Assembly: GCA_031553675.1 (NCBI GenBank)
Contig: JAVBLF010000004.1
Coordinates: 1 to 6,455 of the forward strand
Direction of reading: 5' to 3'
From: JAVBLF01 sp031553675
Lineage (GTDB): Bacteria; Bacillota; Clostridia; Christensenellales; CALWSW01
Length of the DNA: 6,455 nt
Part shown: positions 1-6,011 of the stretch, in pieces
Layout of the letters: every line of letters begins with the position of its first letter
How positions within the stretch are numbered: the first letter of the stretch is position 1
Program-made: the position numbers and the translations under genes
Notes under the pieces: model-generated
What the model was told of the DNA's origin: nothing
The model's database searches: none
The model's input: the letters and a program-made list of their open reading frames with translations, nothing else

Positions 1-294
1 CACGTCGTCCGATGCCGCTTGCGAAAAGACCGGCTCGGTTTCTTGGGCGCTTTCGGCCCCGTAGACGGCGACTGGCTCGGGCAGGAACACGTCGTCCGAT
101 GCCGCTTGCGAAAAGACCGGCTCGGCTTCGACGGCGCTTTCTTCGTATTGGTAGACCGCAACGGGTTCGGGAAGGAAGGTGCCGTCGTCTTTCGCGGTCG
201 CGAGGTCGTAGGGTAAGGCACTTGCGCGCGAAAAGACAGGCTCCGACAAAACCGCGTCTTCGGAGCGGTACACAGCTACGGGTTCCGGCAAGAA
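1..294 (-). repeat. In-frame tandem repeats coding FLPEPVAVY...EPVFS units
   Basis: Three consecutive units of 39, 30 and 29 codons are seen (residues 212-250, 251-280, 281-309). Each opens with FLPEPVAVY and carries EPVFS about 17-19 residues later. The two units nearest the edge are most alike: bases 1-38 and 88-125 are an exact 38-bp direct repeat with an 87-bp period, ending in the codons for VFSQAASDDV. The array is cut by the window edge, so the total copy number is unknown. The longer, more diverged first unit next to near-identical later units is the usual look of a coding array growing by unequal exchange or slippage. Confidence 0.85.
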
Positions 295-927
295 AGGCGC
301 AGCCGATGCGTCGTCAAACGCGTTCCCTAGGTAGGGCGCATCGTCGTCCATGGGCGGAAATCCGTCCGGCATGCGCATCTCATCGAAGGGGGGAAGCATC
401 TCGCGATCGATCGGTGCCTGGGTCGGTGTCGGGGGCGGAAGCGGGATCGCGATGTTGGGAGGCGGTATGTCGAGCGGGCGCGTCGGGGGTGTTTCTTGCG
501 CGCGCGGGGGCATGCTCGGCTGGGTGCGGGGCTGCGGGACCTCCATCTTGCCGCGCGCGCTGTCCTCGCCGCGCGGACGGCTCGACGATCCCCAAAGCTT
601 TCGGGCGATCTCGTCGGTCGGAAGGCTCTGCCCGCCGGCGCTTCCGAGCAGTTTGATGGTGTGATCGTCGGCGACGACGACGGCGGACACGATGCCGTCG
701 CGGAAGTCGATGCTCGCACCCCGCCCGTTTGCACCGGCGCGCAAGGGCGCGGAATAGCTTCGTCCATCCCGCAAAATTATGTATGCGATGCCGCGCGCAA
801 TGCCCTGGGTGGTGACGGTAGCGCGGTTTGCTTCGATCTGCGCCATGCCGCTCGCTCCCGGACGCGGCGCCCCGGTGTCCGGCTCCGGACCGGCGACGGG
901 TCGAAGCGCGATGAGTTGCTTGTTCAT
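1..927 (-). CDS. Proline-rich protein of unknown function with C-terminal tandem repeats (3' end outside window)
   Basis: I do not recognise this family. The minus frame from ATG at 927 is open for 309 codons to the window edge without a stop. The start has a GAGGT Shine-Dalgarno site five bases upstream. Residues about 29-98 look like a compact domain with alternating beta-like segments (GIARGIAYIILRDGRSY, then IDFRDGIVSAVVVADDHTIK). Residues about 105-205 form a low-complexity linker rich in Pro, Arg and Asp, with runs such as PLPPPTPTQAP. From residue 212 the segment FLPEPVAVY recurs three times, at 212, 251 and 281, each followed by an acidic stretch and EPVFS. No signal peptide or membrane segment is visible, so it is probably cytoplasmic or a spore or envelope matrix component; that is a guess. 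It is divergent from the methyltransferase gene and does not share its transcript. The reading frame is well supported; the function is not. Confidence 0.8.
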   Translation of the reverse strand, partial: MNKQLIALRPVAGPEPDTGAPRPGASGMAQIEANRATVTTQGIARGIAYIILRDGRSYSAPLRAGANGRGASIDFRDGIVSAVVVADDHTIKLLGSAGGQSLPTDEIARKLWGSSSRPRGEDSARGKMEVPQPRTQPSMPPRAQETPPTRPLDIPPPNIAIPLPPPTPTQAPIDREMLPPFDEMRMPDGFPPMDDDAPYLGNAFDDASAAPFLPEPVAVYRSEDAVLSEPVFSRASALPYDLATAKDDGTFLPEPVAVYQYEESAVEAEPVFSQAASDDVFLPEPVAVYGAESAQETEPVFSQAASDDV

Positions 928-1001
928 AAAAGACCTCACTTTCACACAGAGCTGCTCAACTGTTTCAGCTTATGCGCCCCGAAAGCAAACTGTGCGCATT
1001 G

Positions 1002-1010
1002 TGTTATAAT
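1002..1010 (+). promoter_or_regulatory. Extended -10 element (TGTTATAAT) upstream of the methyltransferase gene
   Basis: A TG at 1002-1003, one base, then a perfect TATAAT at 1005-1010 form an extended -10 promoter box. No convincing TTGACA-like -35 lies 16-18 bases upstream, which is tolerable for extended -10 promoters. The usual start point about seven bases after the box falls at about 1016-1018, on the ATG of the methyltransferase, so the transcript would have almost no 5' leader. Transcription has not been shown here; this is a motif match in a 90-bp divergent intergenic region. Confidence 0.45.
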
Positions 1011-1017
1011 GTAAGGT

Positions 1018-1794
1018 ATGGACATCAACCATGTGACGAAAAACCCCGATCGCGCCCCCGCGTTGCGCCCGGGCGAGCGCATCGACGACCTCCAGCGTGA
1101 CGGCCTTCTCGTGATTCAGCACCCGAACGACTTTTGCTTCGGCATGGACGCGGTGTTGCTGGCGGACTTCTGCCGCGTCAAGCCAGGCGAAAGCGTCGTC
1201 GAGCTCGGAACGGGCAGCGGCGTGATCCTGCTTCTGCTCGCAGCCAAAACGCGCGCCAGCCGTCTGATCGGCCTCGAAATTCAGCCGCATCTGGCTGAGC
1301 GCGCCGCAAGGAGTGTCGCGATCAACGGCTTGGAAGCGCGCGTCGAGATTCGCTGCGGCGACCTCAAAGAAGCCGCCCTCCACTTGGGATACGGCTCTGC
1401 GCGGGTCGTCGTCTGCAATCCTCCCTTTTTTGCGGCCTCGGCCAGCGCGCAAAATACGCGAGAGTCGCTTCGTTTGGCGCGACACGAAATCGCTTGCTCA
1501 ATGGCGGACTGCGTCGAAGCGGCGGGCCGACTCCTGCCCAGTGGCGGACGCGCCTACTTCATTCACCGCAGCGAGCGCGCGTATGCGCTGATGCGCGCGA
1601 TGGAAAACGCGCACATCGAACCCAAGCGCTTCCGTTTCGTGCAGCCCTACGCCGACCGACCGCCCAATCTTGCGCTCGTCGAGGGAGTCAAGTGCGGTCG
1701 CCCGGGTCTGATCGCGCTGCCCAGCCTGATCGTCCGCGAGCCGAACGGCGACTACACGCCCGAGATCGCGTGCATTTACGGTATGGATAAATAA
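1018..1794 (+). CDS. tRNA1(Val) (adenine(37)-N6)-methyltransferase family protein (TrmN6/YfiC-like)
   Basis: This is a class I SAM-dependent methyltransferase of 258 residues, a normal length for the family. It would act in the cytoplasm and transfer a methyl group from SAM to N6 of an adenine in nucleic acid; the Escherichia coli member modifies A37 of tRNA1(Val). Visible hallmarks are the family N-terminus ERIDDLQ with FCFGMDAVLL (residues 20-48), the SAM-binding loop ELGTGSG at 62-68, an acidic residue after the next strand (GLEIQP, 85-90), and the N6-adenine catalytic motif NPPF at 134-137, followed by ARHE at 154-157. The exact tRNA target in this organism is inferred. ATG 1018 is the only good start, but AAGG at 1013-1016 is too close to be a normal Shine-Dalgarno site. 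GTG 1033 and TTG 1063 are alternatives without a site. Homology begins around residue 17, so a slightly shorter protein is possible. Confidence 0.9.
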   Translation: MDINHVTKNPDRAPALRPGERIDDLQRDGLLVIQHPNDFCFGMDAVLLADFCRVKPGESVVELGTGSGVILLLLAAKTRASRLIGLEIQPHLAERAARSVAINGLEARVEIRCGDLKEAALHLGYGSARVVVCNPPFFAASASAQNTRESLRLARHEIACSMADCVEAAGRLLPSGGRAYFIHRSERAYALMRAMENAHIEPKRFRFVQPYADRPPNLALVEGVKCGRPGLIALPSLIVREPNGDYTPEIACIYGMDK

Positions 1795-1831
1795 ACCAAT
1801 GCGAATATGGGAATCCTATGAAAACAAAAAC

Positions 1832-1837
1832 AAGGAG
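1832..1837 (+). promoter_or_regulatory. Shine-Dalgarno site AAGGAG that favours the second start of the lipoprotein gene
   Basis: AAGGAG lies ten bases before ATG 1848, and a second GGAG touches that ATG. The earlier in-frame ATG at 1818 has only a weak GGGA-type sequence upstream. Ten bases is at the long end of usual spacing, so this supports the choice but does not settle it. Confidence 0.5.
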
Positions 1838-1847
1838 ATGTGTGGAG

Positions 1848-2435
1848 ATGAGATGGCAACGAAAGAAAACGCTGGCCGCATGGGGGCTCGCGCTGGTGAC
1901 GTTAGTTCAGTTGGCGGGATGCCAGAAAGCGCCGAACGCGGAAACGCTTCCTGAAAAGACCGTGGCATCCTTCGTCGGCGCGCTGAAAAAGGGGGATGTC
2001 GACGACGCCAAGCGCTACATCAGCGTCGATTCCGCGACGGTCGACGCACTCGACCGCCCTGAAACAAAAGCCATTGCATCGTTCTGGTTCAGCCAGGTGG
2101 ATATTGCCTTCCCCACGCACATCGAAGCGGGAAAGGACGACGCGACAGCCATCGTCCGCGCCAAGGTCACCGCCCCCGACGCGCAGGCCCTCGTCGCCCG
2201 CATCGAAGAGGAGTTGGGACACAAGCTCTCTGAGGCTACGAGCATGAGCCAAAGCGAGGCCACCGCTCTCTTTTCTTCGATCATGATCGACGCCGTGAAG
2301 GGCGATCTCCCGAAGACCTCGCGTGAGGTCGATGTATCGCTCGAAAAGGATGCCGACGGCAACTGGAAGATCGTCCCCACGCAAGATTTTCTCGGTGCGC
2401 TGGCCGGTGGACTCGACGAACTCAAGCTTTCATAG
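1848..2435 (+). CDS. Small secreted lipoprotein, NTF2-like/DUF5105-like
   Basis: This 195-residue protein has a clear lipoprotein signal: basic start MRWQRKK, hydrophobic core WGLALVTLVQ, and lipobox LAGC with the lipidated Cys at 25. It should be anchored on the outer face of the cytoplasmic membrane. The mature part begins with a short linker, then EKTVASFVGALKKGDVDDA, the opening helix pattern of NTF2-like domains in many Bacillota lipoproteins (DUF4878 and DUF5105 types), where a cone-shaped domain sits on a lipid anchor. It closes with a beta strand and DGNWKIVPTQDFL, also usual for such domains. No catalytic residues are evident, and the ligand or partner is unknown. An in-frame ATG at 1818 would add ten residues (MKTKTRRCVE), giving a long atypical n-region, so 1848 is preferred. 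It follows the methyltransferase gene by 53 bases and may be cotranscribed with it. It ends right before a strong terminator. Confidence 0.8.
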   Translation: MRWQRKKTLAAWGLALVTLVQLAGCQKAPNAETLPEKTVASFVGALKKGDVDDAKRYISVDSATVDALDRPETKAIASFWFSQVDIAFPTHIEAGKDDATAIVRAKVTAPDAQALVARIEEELGHKLSEATSMSQSEATALFSSIMIDAVKGDLPKTSREVDVSLEKDADGNWKIVPTQDFLGALAGGLDELKLS

Positions 2436-2473
2436 CGACAAAAAAAGTGGCCGTAAGGCCACTTTTTTTGTCG
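2436..2473. terminator. Bidirectional intrinsic terminator between convergent units
   Basis: Bases 2436-2452 and 2457-2473 are perfect reverse complements (17 bp) around the loop GTAA. The core is GTGGCC/GGCCAC, flanked by seven A on the left and seven T on the right. Read on either strand this gives a GC-rich hairpin followed by seven U, so it can end both the lipoprotein transcript (stop at 2435) and the germination operon transcript (stop at 2485) coming the other way. Confidence 0.93.
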
Positions 2474-2484
2474 GGATCGACGGT

Positions 2485-3573
2485 TCATATTTTCTTGCGC
2501 AACTTTCCGATCCCAAACACCAGAAAGGGCACGACGAAAAACAAGGCGCCTTGAACAAGCGTGACGACTCGTACCGAAAATGCCTGAATTTCGGGTCGAT
2601 TGCTGGCGATGAAAAGCGTCATCACGAAACTAAACAGTGTCAAGGGTGTGACCAGAGAATCGGTGTTATCAAGCTCGAAGAGATCGCGCAAGAGCACTTT
2701 GGCTGAGTAAAAGAAATAGACCAACATGAAGAAATCGAGCACGATCCACATGATGCAGAGCAGCATGTCGAAACGTTCGATCAGGCCCGGGATGTCGAGG
2801 ATCTTCACGACCGTGAAAATGGGGGTCGGGAGAATGGCACACAGATCCGCGCCAAGCGTTCCGATGGTGAGCACGAAAAAGAAAACGTCGAACACCATCA
2901 AGACGATGCCGACGTAGAGACAGCTCTTCCAGATCGGATTTTTCGCGATGATCGACCGACGGAACAAAAAGGTCAGCGTAAAATACGACCAACTCCCGAG
3001 GATCATATCTGACGATCGAAGCAGCGGCCAGATGTCTTTCGCTCGAAACGGCAGCAAGTTGAGAAAATCGATATGAAAGAAATTGACAAAGGCAATGATC
3101 GCCACGAGAGGCATCATGATCAGCGCGCAAATGTAGCACAGCCGCACGGCATGCACGATCGGACGGCGCGACACAGCGTAGATCAACACGATATCGACGA
3201 AGAGGATGGAAGGAAGGATCGCCGTCGTTCCGAGCATCGCAAAGATGCGCTCACAAAAGAAGCGGAGGTAAATCGCGATCAAAAACAGCACGAGGATGAA
3301 ATACGCCGCGAGCACGGTTTTGCCCCCAATTTTCCCGAGCAGGCGTGTGTAGGCATCGGAGAGGTTGTCGTGGGGATGTTTTTTCAAGATCCCGTCAATG
3401 ACAAAACCGAGCGCGAGGAAAAGCGGAAAGGAAAAGAGCCCGGCAAGCCAACTCGAAGGCCCGACACGGGCCGAGATGGCTTGCGGCATGTAGATCAGCG
3501 TGCTCGAAATGGCGGTCACCGCAAAGAGAAGCATGAACTGCCACATGGGCACGGTGCGGTTTTCGCGTAGCAT
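2485..3573 (-). CDS. GerAB-family spore germination permease subunit (B subunit)
   Basis: This 362-residue integral membrane protein matches the length of GerAB-type B subunits. The family belongs to the amino acid/polyamine transporter (APC) superfamily and forms the germinant-binding part of the receptor in the spore inner membrane. About ten hydrophobic segments are visible, the first at residues 10-28 (start MLRENRTVPMWQFMLLF, the family's usual opening), later ones including FILVLFLIAIYLRFF and the final GALFFVVPFLVFGIG. Mid-protein, NLLPFRAKDIWPLL matches the conserved family pattern of a loop before an amphipathic segment. ATG 3573 is chosen because GAGGGGG lies six bases upstream; an in-frame ATG at 3588 has no ribosome site. 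It is the last gene of the operon, 73 bases after the D gene. Its germinant cannot be predicted from sequence. Confidence 0.92.
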   Translation of the reverse strand: MLRENRTVPMWQFMLLFAVTAISSTLIYMPQAISARVGPSSWLAGLFSFPLFLALGFVIDGILKKHPHDNLSDAYTRLLGKIGGKTVLAAYFILVLFLIAIYLRFFCERIFAMLGTTAILPSILFVDIVLIYAVSRRPIVHAVRLCYICALIMMPLVAIIAFVNFFHIDFLNLLPFRAKDIWPLLRSSDMILGSWSYFTLTFLFRRSIIAKNPIWKSCLYVGIVLMVFDVFFFVLTIGTLGADLCAILPTPIFTVVKILDIPGLIERFDMLLCIMWIVLDFFMLVYFFYSAKVLLRDLFELDNTDSLVTPLTLFSFVMTLFIASNRPEIQAFSVRVVTLVQGALFFVVPFLVFGIGKLRKKI

Positions 3574-3579
3574 GTGTGT

Positions 3580-3586
3580 CCCCCTC
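3580..3586 (-). promoter_or_regulatory. Shine-Dalgarno site GAGGGGG setting the B-subunit start
   Basis: Read on the minus strand, GAGGGGG lies six bases before ATG 3573. It overlaps the alternative ATG at 3588-3586, which therefore cannot use it. This favours the 362-residue form over the 367-residue form. Confidence 0.65.
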
Positions 3587-3646
3587 ATCAGATGTTTCGT
3601 TGGGTATAGCCCTGTCGGCTGCGCGGGGTGGGGTTTCGGACTGGCT

Positions 3647-3865
3647 CTAATAGCCGAGGATCTCGCCGAGTCGGCGCGCGATGCTCGCTTGGTAAGGATC
3701 GCGGTAATAGACGATCGCGAGCGTCACCGCCGCCGCGAGAAAAACGCCGTACACCACCCATTCGCGGCGGAGGCTTTCATATTTCACCTTGCGGCTCTTC
3801 TGGTTCCAGATATCGATCGTCATCATGACAGCGGCAAAAAAGAGAAAGCCCAGTACGTCAATCAT
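3647..3865 (-). CDS. Small two-helix membrane protein, probable germinant receptor D subunit
   Basis: This is a 72-residue protein with two hydrophobic segments: about residues 3-17 (DVLGFLFFAAVMMTI) and 37-55 (VVYGVFLAAAVTLAIVYY). They are joined by a basic hydrophilic loop (NQKSRKVKYESLRRE) and followed by a short charged tail. Size, topology and position between the C and B genes match the small D proteins encoded in some germinant receptor operons, for example gerKD and yfkS of Bacillus subtilis, which modulate receptor function. The assignment rests on context and topology rather than a sequence motif. AGGAGG lies eight bases before ATG 3865. The start overlaps the end of the C gene by eight bases (ATGATTGA), indicating translational coupling. 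Confidence 0.8.
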   Translation of the reverse strand: MIDVLGFLFFAAVMMTIDIWNQKSRKVKYESLRREWVVYGVFLAAAVTLAIVYYRDPYQASIARRLGEILGY

Positions 3866-5114
3866 GTTTCTTGCCTCCTGAACTCCGTTCGCGAACCGAT
3901 TCTACAGCGTCTGGCCCGATCGGGTCGGAGATCTCGAAGGATCGTTCGATAATCGATTTCACGTCATAGGTGACCGGCAGATTTCGAAAGATCTCGGGCC
4001 AGTCATCCTTGTGCGCGTCCCAGTATTTCGGGTACTTGACGGCGATGTAACGCCCGAGGCCGGTGTAATCGGCGCCCCAATCCTGCGCGCTCGACATGGT
4101 GTATTCGAGGAAAGAGCGCAATTTGTCGGTTTGGATCTGTTTGAAGGCATCGATCTTTTCTTTTGTCGAGATGGTGTTGCCCGATCGGATCTCGATTATG
4201 TTGCTTCGGAAACGAACCCGAAGCGTGATGCCTTTGATCTCGTTGGCTTCTTTGTCATAGTCGACTTGGAAGTCGCGTTTGATGTAGGACACATCGAGCG
4301 TGATCGGGTTGCCCTCGTCGTCGTCGCCGTAGAGCAGGAATTTGGTGGCTTTGCCCGCCAGGACGGTCGCGAATTTGGACACGTTCCGGTCGATGTATCC
4401 GATGAGCTTGTTGTCGCGAAAGACCCCATAGCCGGCGACGTCGATCTTCATTGGCTCATTGCCGGGTGTGAGATTGAGGGCTGGCACGAGGTAGGAACTG
4501 TTTCTCGCAACACCCGCTTTCATGATGTCGAGCAGCATGATATCGGAGCTAACCCCGCCATAGACGGATTCCTTGCCGATCGCGTCGAGCTTGTTGCTCA
4601 GAAAAAAGTCACTTGCCAGACTGTCGTTGATCACGGCGTTTGCGGTGCAATCCTTCGTGATGTAGACCTTCATCGTGCAGCGCAGGACGTTGTCGCGCGC
4701 ATAGGTGTCCATCATGGCCATCAGGTCTTTTTCGGCCGCCTTCTCGCCAAAGATCAGGTAGTCGACGTGGCCATGCTCGAGCATTTTGTCGGTGGCGATG
4801 TCGATGAACGACGAGGTCTCATCGGAGCTGCGCCCAACAAAACTGACGACTTCCTTGGTTTTTTTGTCGCTCATTCCACTCGTGTCGACCGCTCCTCCGC
4901 TTTGCGAGGATGGGTCCTCCGAGCTCAGAAGCACGCTGACCCGCACGTTGTCGCTGGCCGGATCGTAGTCCGTACCGTAGATCTTGATTAGATCGAGTTT
5001 CGACACTTCGCGGTGGATGGGAAAGATGTATTTGGGCATCGGAGAGCACGCGCCGAGTACGGCACAAACCGTTGCTGTCAGTGCCCCGCGCGCGAGGGCT
5101 GCACTTCGTTTCAT
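3858..5114 (-). CDS. Ger(x)C-family spore germination lipoprotein (C subunit)
   Basis: This 418-residue lipoprotein is the C subunit of a GerA-type receptor, held on the spore inner membrane by its lipid. The signal sequence starts MKRSAALARG and ends in lipobox LGAC with Cys 23. Family landmarks follow in order: the first strand LDLIKIYGTDYD (40-51) with VRVSVLL; the helix and strand SFIDIATDKML...VDYLIFGEKAAEKDL (102-131), matching the family's segment ending in I.GE..A; GYGVFRDNKLIGYID (228-242), the hallmark VF..DKLVG region; and the C-terminal domain with KYPKYWDAHKDDWPEIF (360-376). The usual Trp and Asp after the lipidated Cys are absent (CSPMPK here), and residues 65-95 form a Ser-rich insertion, so it is a diverged member. 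ATG 5114 has AGGTG about five bases upstream, and the gene follows the A-subunit stop by eight bases. Confidence 0.92.
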   Translation of the reverse strand: MKRSAALARGALTATVCAVLGACSPMPKYIFPIHREVSKLDLIKIYGTDYDPASDNVRVSVLLSSEDPSSQSGGAVDTSGMSDKKTKEVVSFVGRSSDETSSFIDIATDKMLEHGHVDYLIFGEKAAEKDLMAMMDTYARDNVLRCTMKVYITKDCTANAVINDSLASDFFLSNKLDAIGKESVYGGVSSDIMLLDIMKAGVARNSSYLVPALNLTPGNEPMKIDVAGYGVFRDNKLIGYIDRNVSKFATVLAGKATKFLLYGDDDEGNPITLDVSYIKRDFQVDYDKEANEIKGITLRVRFRSNIIEIRSGNTISTKEKIDAFKQIQTDKLRSFLEYTMSSAQDWGADYTGLGRYIAVKYPKYWDAHKDDWPEIFRNLPVTYDVKSIIERSFEISDPIGPDAVESVRERSSGGKKHD

Positions 5115-5122
5115 GGCTTCAC

Positions 5123-5608
5123 CTATTTCTGACGGCGTCTGTCGAGCGTGCGCAGCCCAAAGGGTCGATCGCTGCGGGTTTTGTACTTGGATCGCAATAC
5201 GCTATCTTCCATCGTCTCATTCAGCGGGCTGCCGATCAGCGGTTCGAGGAAAGGCACACCAAACACTTCGAGGCAGCAAAGACGATACAGAAGGAAGAGA
5301 AACGCGATCGTCGTGCCGAGTATGCCGAAAGCGATCGAGGCCAGTATGAGTATAAAGCGCCAAGGCCGCAGCGCCGTGTGGAAATCCTGGTTCGGCATGA
5401 CGAAGCTCGTGATGATCGTGATGGCTGTGACGATCACCAGCATGGGCGAAATGATCTTCGCTTCGACAGCCGCCTGCCCAATGATCAGCGCGCCGACGAT
5501 GCTCACCGCATTGCCGACATTCTTGGGGATTCGAACGCTCGCCTCGACGAGGAGGTCGAACGCGATCATCATGATCAACACTTCAGCGAACATGTCTTGT
5601 CCGGGCAT
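5123..5608 (-). pseudogene. GerAA-family spore germination protein, 5' two-thirds missing
   Basis: Only the C-terminal 161 residues or so of an A subunit remain; intact family members are about 480-550 residues. The retained part is well conserved: RIPKNVGNAVSIVGALIIGQ, AAVEAKIISPMLVIV, a membrane segment through ITIITSFVMP, then the final pair of hydrophobic helices and FGVPFLEPL near the end. Homology can be followed upstream to PGQDMFAEVLIM, which lines up with the family stretch before VEALLME. Beyond about 5608 the residues (ISATSLS) do not fit, and the frame hits a stop at 5680-5678. ATG 5608 or 5593 could start a short peptide, but the lost N-terminal domain and first membrane segments make a working A subunit unlikely. 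It stands first in the operon, ahead of the C, D and B genes. The break coincides with the start of the plus-strand parA block. Confidence 0.88.
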
Positions 5609-5611
5609 GGA

Positions 5612-5619
5612 TAAGGAGG
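5612..5619 (+). promoter_or_regulatory. Shine-Dalgarno site AAGGAGGT fixing the start at 5628
   Basis: A near-perfect AAGGAGGT lies eight bases before ATG 5628. The plus frame happens to stay open far upstream through the GerAA remnant, so this site is what identifies the true start. It begins three or four bases beyond the last recognisable GerAA codon. Confidence 0.85.
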
Positions 5620-5627
5620 TCGCTGAA

Positions 5628-5975
5628 ATGCCCCAAAACAAACGAACTCGCGCAGAATACGACGAATATCGGAGGACTCATTTTAGGGGAATTCCCCATG
5701 AAGAAATCGCCAAGCGATTCGTAGCACTATGGGAGGGAAGAGAGTGGACACAAGAAGAGTACGACGCAGAACATCCGAAAGACATGCCCGGTGTACAGCG
5801 CATGTTGGAAATATTTGGCGCTACCAACTGGCGTTCACTTTTGACACAGTTTGGTCTTTCGTTAAAAAAAACCAGGAAAAGACCAGCGCTCAAGGAGCAG
5901 AAACATAATCTCGTAATCGCCAGTAAGTCTCCTTTTATGGACGCCCTTAGGTCATTAGATGCTTCGCGTAAATAA
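5628..5975 (+). CDS. Small charged protein of unknown function, ahead of parA
   Basis: This 115-residue, hydrophilic, basic protein is one I cannot assign to a named family. Residues 1-16 are highly charged. Residues about 21-76 are probably helical and end in the pattern WTQEEYDAEHPKDMPGV...MLEIFGATNWRSLLTQFGL. A Trp-Thr helix, a Pro, a short helix and a final FG..W..LL...GL recall the small DNA-binding repeats associated with homing endonucleases and phage or element regulators; this similarity is a visual impression only. The tail, from residue 77, is Lys-rich (KKTRKRP) and could bind nucleic acid. No membrane segment is seen. The start is fixed by AAGGAGGT at 5612. The stop lies 36 bases before parA on the same strand, so the two are probably cotranscribed. 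Lower G+C than the genes to the left suggests transfer with parA. Confidence 0.72.
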   Translation: MPQNKRTRAEYDEYRRTHFRGIPHEEIAKRFVALWEGREWTQEEYDAEHPKDMPGVQRMLEIFGATNWRSLLTQFGLSLKKTRKRPALKEQKHNLVIASKSPFMDALRSLDASRK

Positions 5976-6011
5976 TTCTAATAATACAATACATTATGTT
6001 GGGAGATCGCC

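Noticed and set aside
928..1000. A CATA-containing sequence on the minus strand, considered as a sporulation sigma factor -10 for the repeat protein
   Set aside because: Only a partial fit (GCATAAGCTG) with no convincing -35. It is not enough to assign a promoter.
12..1014. Several Arg-, Ser- and Gly-rich frames on the plus strand opposite the repeat protein
   Set aside because: They are shadows of the minus frame, with biased composition, no ribosome sites and no family features. The minus frame has a good start and regular repeats.
970..1485. A 171-codon minus-strand frame
   Set aside because: It is antisense to the methyltransferase gene, whose motifs are unambiguous.
2323..2706. A plus-strand frame crossing the terminator
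   Set aside because: It overlaps the end of the lipoprotein gene, runs through the hairpin and then lies antisense to the B-subunit gene.
4011..4991. A 326-codon plus-strand open frame
   Set aside because: It lies wholly antisense to the well-supported C-subunit lipoprotein, has no good ribosome site and shows no recognisable family pattern. Long antisense frames are common in GC-rich coding DNA.
5601..5791. Nine-base inverted match (CCGGGCATG at 5601 and CATGCCCGG at 5783), considered as an element end or recombinase site
   Set aside because: A match of this length is expected many times by chance in a window of this size, and the second copy lies inside a coding region.
5148..5975. A 275-codon plus-strand frame continuing upstream of 5628
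   Set aside because: Its first part is antisense to the conserved GerAA remnant. The AAGGAGGT site places the true start at 5628.
5976..6011. AT-rich gap with TACAAT, considered as a separate parA promoter
   Set aside because: No -35 element at suitable spacing. Cotranscription with the upstream gene is simpler.
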